Shown here: one piece after another, positions 62,270-64,000 of the stretch
Layout: each line of letters begins with the position of its first letter
How positions within the stretch are numbered: position 1 is the first letter of the stretch
Assembly (NCBI GenBank): GCA_009783055.1
Contig: WRHW01000002.1
Span: 35,745 to 99,744, forward strand
Source: Holophagaceae bacterium
GTDB taxonomy: Bacteria; Acidobacteriota; Holophagae; Holophagales; Holophagaceae
Length of the DNA: 64,000 nucleotides
Direction of reading: 5' to 3'
The notes under the pieces: generated by a model
Told to the model about the DNA's origin: nothing
Databases searched by the model: none
The model's input: only the letters and a program-made list of their open reading frames with translations
Program-made: the position numbers and the translations under genes

Positions 62270-62832
62270 ACCTATGCCCTATGGTGCATGTCAGTCGTTT
62301 TGATACAGGATAGAGAAAAGATTAGGATGTTCTTTGAACAGCTAAACATCCGCCCTAGCAAAACCAGCCGAATCAAGATTGATACCTGATTTTGGCTTGT
62401 TGATCCTTGCCCACACGGGACAAAAGGATGTTTGGCACTCCTGAAAGAATATCCCAAGATGCGTACCATGCTTTGATAATAGCACATTTTCTCAATGACA
62501 GTTTTAGCTACATCCTCAAAGAGAAGTAGACCCAATGATTGCTGATACCCTACATGCCAATGATGTGTGAGACACCTAACCAGGACTGAATTAATGTATA
62601 AGGATGTTGGTGAATCAATGACAAAAAACAGAGAAAAGAAGAGCCTTTTGCCCCTGTAGGACCGAATTGACAATAATTTTTCTTCGTGGTTTTGAGGCTG
62701 TTTAGAGTGGTTCAACTTTTTGTAGCTGAACTGCAATACCAAGACTTGCTCGCTGTAAGCAAGCAACAAAAGCGTGAATAGCTATAAAGTCTTTTGATCT
62801 CAATTTGGTATTAAACAACTATACATTCTACC
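62270..62832. other. Gene-poor 563-base gap
   Basis: No gene I can support. It contains a minus-strand open frame (62272-62769) of unconvincing composition without a ribosome binding site, and repeat R3 copy 2. Parts may be decayed coding sequence. Confidence 0.5.
62714..62757 (+). repeat. Dispersed intergenic element R3, copy 2
   Basis: Core AACTTTTTGTAGCTGAACTG at 62714-62733, identical to copy 1 at 28799-28818, followed as in copy 1 by a small hairpin, here CTTGCT/AGCAAG (about 62745-62763). The sequence of the hairpin differs between copies while its position is kept. Confidence 0.65.
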
Positions 62833-63204
62833 TCAATTTTTTTCCTTATTTTCTAAGGAGACAATTTTATTATTAACATCAACAAAAACAATTTTTGGAG
62901 AATGTGTGGCTATTTCCTCAGCAGATAGCCATCCATACGACACAACAATTACCAAATCACCCTCTTTTGCAAGATGAGCGGCGGCTCCATTGATGCCAAT
63001 CTCGCCTGATCCCCTACCGCCAGAGATAGCATAAGTGGCAAAGCGGGAGCCATTTGTAATATTGTAAACGTCCACTTTTTCGTTTTCTAGAAAACCAACA
63101 GCTTCCATCAAAATGGGGTCGATTGTGATTGAGCCAACATAGTCTAGGTTAGCCCTGGTAACTGTGCAACGATGAATCTTCCCCAACATGAATTGCCTTA
63201 GCAT
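62833..63204 (-). CDS. panD: Aspartate 1-decarboxylase (pyruvoyl enzyme)
   Basis: Makes beta-alanine for pantothenate and CoA. 123 residues. The self-processing site is Gly24-Ser25 in DYVGSITID, at the same residue numbers as in E. coli PanD; Ser25 becomes the pyruvoyl group. Other family parts: MLGKIHRCTVTRANL, TYAISGGRGSGEIGINGAAA. GGAG lies about five bases before the ATG. Stands alone, upstream of the gene-poor gap. Confidence 0.96.
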   Translation of the reverse strand: MLRQFMLGKIHRCTVTRANLDYVGSITIDPILMEAVGFLENEKVDVYNITNGSRFATYAISGGRGSGEIGINGAAAHLAKEGDLVIVVSYGWLSAEEIATHSPKIVFVDVNNKIVSLENKEKN

Positions 63205-63603
63205 TTTTTCTCCATAGCTCTGACCCCAAAAAAGTTGAATGATGTGAGCTGGTACAGTAAATCATTCTACCCTATAAAAAATTTTTGCACCATATAGCTA
63301 TAAATATTGTAAATAAACGACTTGCGTTGATGAAATGTTTTATACAAAAAGTCACTTCTGAAACACTGTAGCATATCCTAAGAGCATTTCCATAGAGCCA
63401 ATTTCTGATTCTGTCAAAAAAGTGATCAGTGGCCAGTGGTCAGAAAAATACATAACCCTAATTGTTCCCGCTAATTAAGGGTATTTCGCATATTGATATG
63501 TATCATTCTGTATAAAAAGTTTCATTCTGAAAAAAACAAACCCATAGTCGTATCGGAAGACATCGCACCGGTATGGCCACCCAACCAAAACAGGAGAGCA
63601 ATA
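63205..63603. other. 399-base intergenic region between panD and the lipoprotein gene
   Basis: A/T-rich divergent promoter region. I see no gene. Notable are a short repetitive GATCAGTGGCCAGTGGTCAG stretch (63423-63442) and a direct repeat TCATTCTG (63505-63512 and 63522-63529) beside TATAAA, which may be the lipoprotein promoter; no confident -35 was found. Confidence 0.45.
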
Positions 63604-63927
63604 ATGAAAAACGCAACAACTCAACTGACCGCAATACTTGTCGCTATTCTGATGGGGATTTTTTCCCTAGCATGTCTCGGAAACGACAACCCAAAGGCAA
63701 TGGTAGGTAATTGGATTCATGAAGACGGTCGTCAAACCATGGAACTATTTGCAGATGGGACTGGGATTACTGATGGAATGGCTATCACATGGAAAGTGGT
63801 GAACAAGCGTTTTATTTTTGGATCACCAAAAGACAATTTTGCCTGCAATTACAACATCTCAGGCGGAAAACTCGTTTCGGAACGTGCCAGTGATTTTGAG
63901 ACACGGTTGTTGAAAGAATCAGTGTAG
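63604..63927 (+). CDS. Small lipoprotein, lipocalin-like
   Basis: 107 residues from the ATG at 63604 (AGGAG nine bases upstream); the frame is open to 63493. Lipoprotein signal with FSLAC. The mature part (MVGNWIHEDGRQTMELFADGTGI, ITWKVVNKRFIFGS, YNISGGKL) resembles small secreted proteins with lipocalin-like beta strands that are common in bacteria; ligand unknown. Confidence 0.8.
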   Translation: MKNATTQLTAILVAILMGIFSLACLGNDNPKAMVGNWIHEDGRQTMELFADGTGITDGMAITWKVVNKRFIFGSPKDNFACNYNISGGKLVSERASDFETRLLKESV

Positions 63928-63948
63928 ATTTCTCGGTCATGGAATTCA

Positions 63949-63984
63949 AGCCCCTTTTTTGATGGAATCGGTTTCATCGGGGCT
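63949..63984 (+). terminator. Possible terminator after the lipoprotein gene
   Basis: AGCCCC at 63949-63954 and GGGGCT at 63979-63984 with an inner GATG/CATC pair and a T-rich 3' flank. The loop side includes six T, so the structure is not canonical. Confidence 0.4.
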
Positions 63985-64000
63985 GGGTTTGGGTTTATTT

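Noticed and set aside
62272..62769. 165-codon minus-strand open frame upstream of the radical SAM gene
   Set aside because: No ribosome binding site, composition unlike neighbouring proteins, overlaps repeat R3, and no recognisable motif. Could be decayed sequence but not supportable as a gene.
1..64000. CRISPR arrays, prophage or intact insertion sequences
   Set aside because: No regularly spaced repeats, integrase, transposase or phage structural genes were found by reading; only short dispersed hairpin repeats are present.

Overview
The window reads as bacterial chromosome (mid-40s % GC by eye) from a Gram-negative, probably anaerobic, amino-acid-fermenting organism. Supporting this are lipoprotein signals, a LolA-like protein, a GspE/PilB secretion ATPase, a bactofilin/M23 envelope pair, adenosylcobalamin-dependent lysine 5,6-aminomutase, 3,5-diaminohexanoate dehydrogenase and a class III aminotransferase of the kind used in lysine fermentation. 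There are many iron-sulfur proteins. I cannot name the phylum from sequence alone; the acyl-CoA beta-transaminase variant of lysine fermentation is best known from Candidatus Cloacimonas. I see no rRNA, intact insertion sequence, prophage or CRISPR array. One tRNA gene (Arg-ACG) is present.

Layout. 1-5134 (+): 3' part of gcvPB, then an MmeI-type restriction-modification enzyme immediately behind it, a small two-CxxC protein and an unknown exported protein. 5276-10226 (-): phoH-like, membrane protein, tyrS and a DUF4388/SPOR-like protein, the last interrupted by a run of ten C. 10479-14333 (+): M23 peptidase, bactofilin, tRNA-Arg, kamD, kamE. 14364-21886: DUF218 protein (-), a very large lipoprotein, dnaB and recG (+). 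21879-28674 (-): hybrid histidine kinase and HD-GYP response regulator, then kat and kdd of lysine fermentation. 28963-35779 (+): an orphan small gene with a good promoter, two tandem GT2-TPR paralogues separated by a four-helix-bundle remnant, a diguanylate cyclase, a DMT transporter and a coiled-coil protein. 35798-45312 (-): gspE/pilB, an exported aldo/keto reductase with its membrane polyferredoxin, a methyltransferase, rlmN and a POT-like transporter.

45515-62269 is a large biosynthetic locus of aryl-polyene/flexirubin type in three blocks. The left (-) block runs from two acyl carrier proteins through a membrane protein, an AMP-ligase/dehydratase fusion, GT2, thioesterase, LolA-like protein and RND/MMPL exporter to an O-methyltransferase, an LpxL-like acyltransferase and a small exported protein. 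The centre (+) holds a DUF3261 lipoprotein, ketosynthase, dehydratase, ketoreductase and second ketosynthase in a chain of overlapping starts and stops. The right (-) block has a radical SAM enzyme, an unknown protein, a chain-length-factor-like ketosynthase fragment and a PlsC acyltransferase. Together they can start, extend, dehydrate, methylate, lipidate and export a polyene. No aryl ammonia-lyase is present. The window ends with panD and a small lipoprotein.

Intergenic gaps carry several families of short hairpin repeats; two families mostly lie at gene 3' ends.
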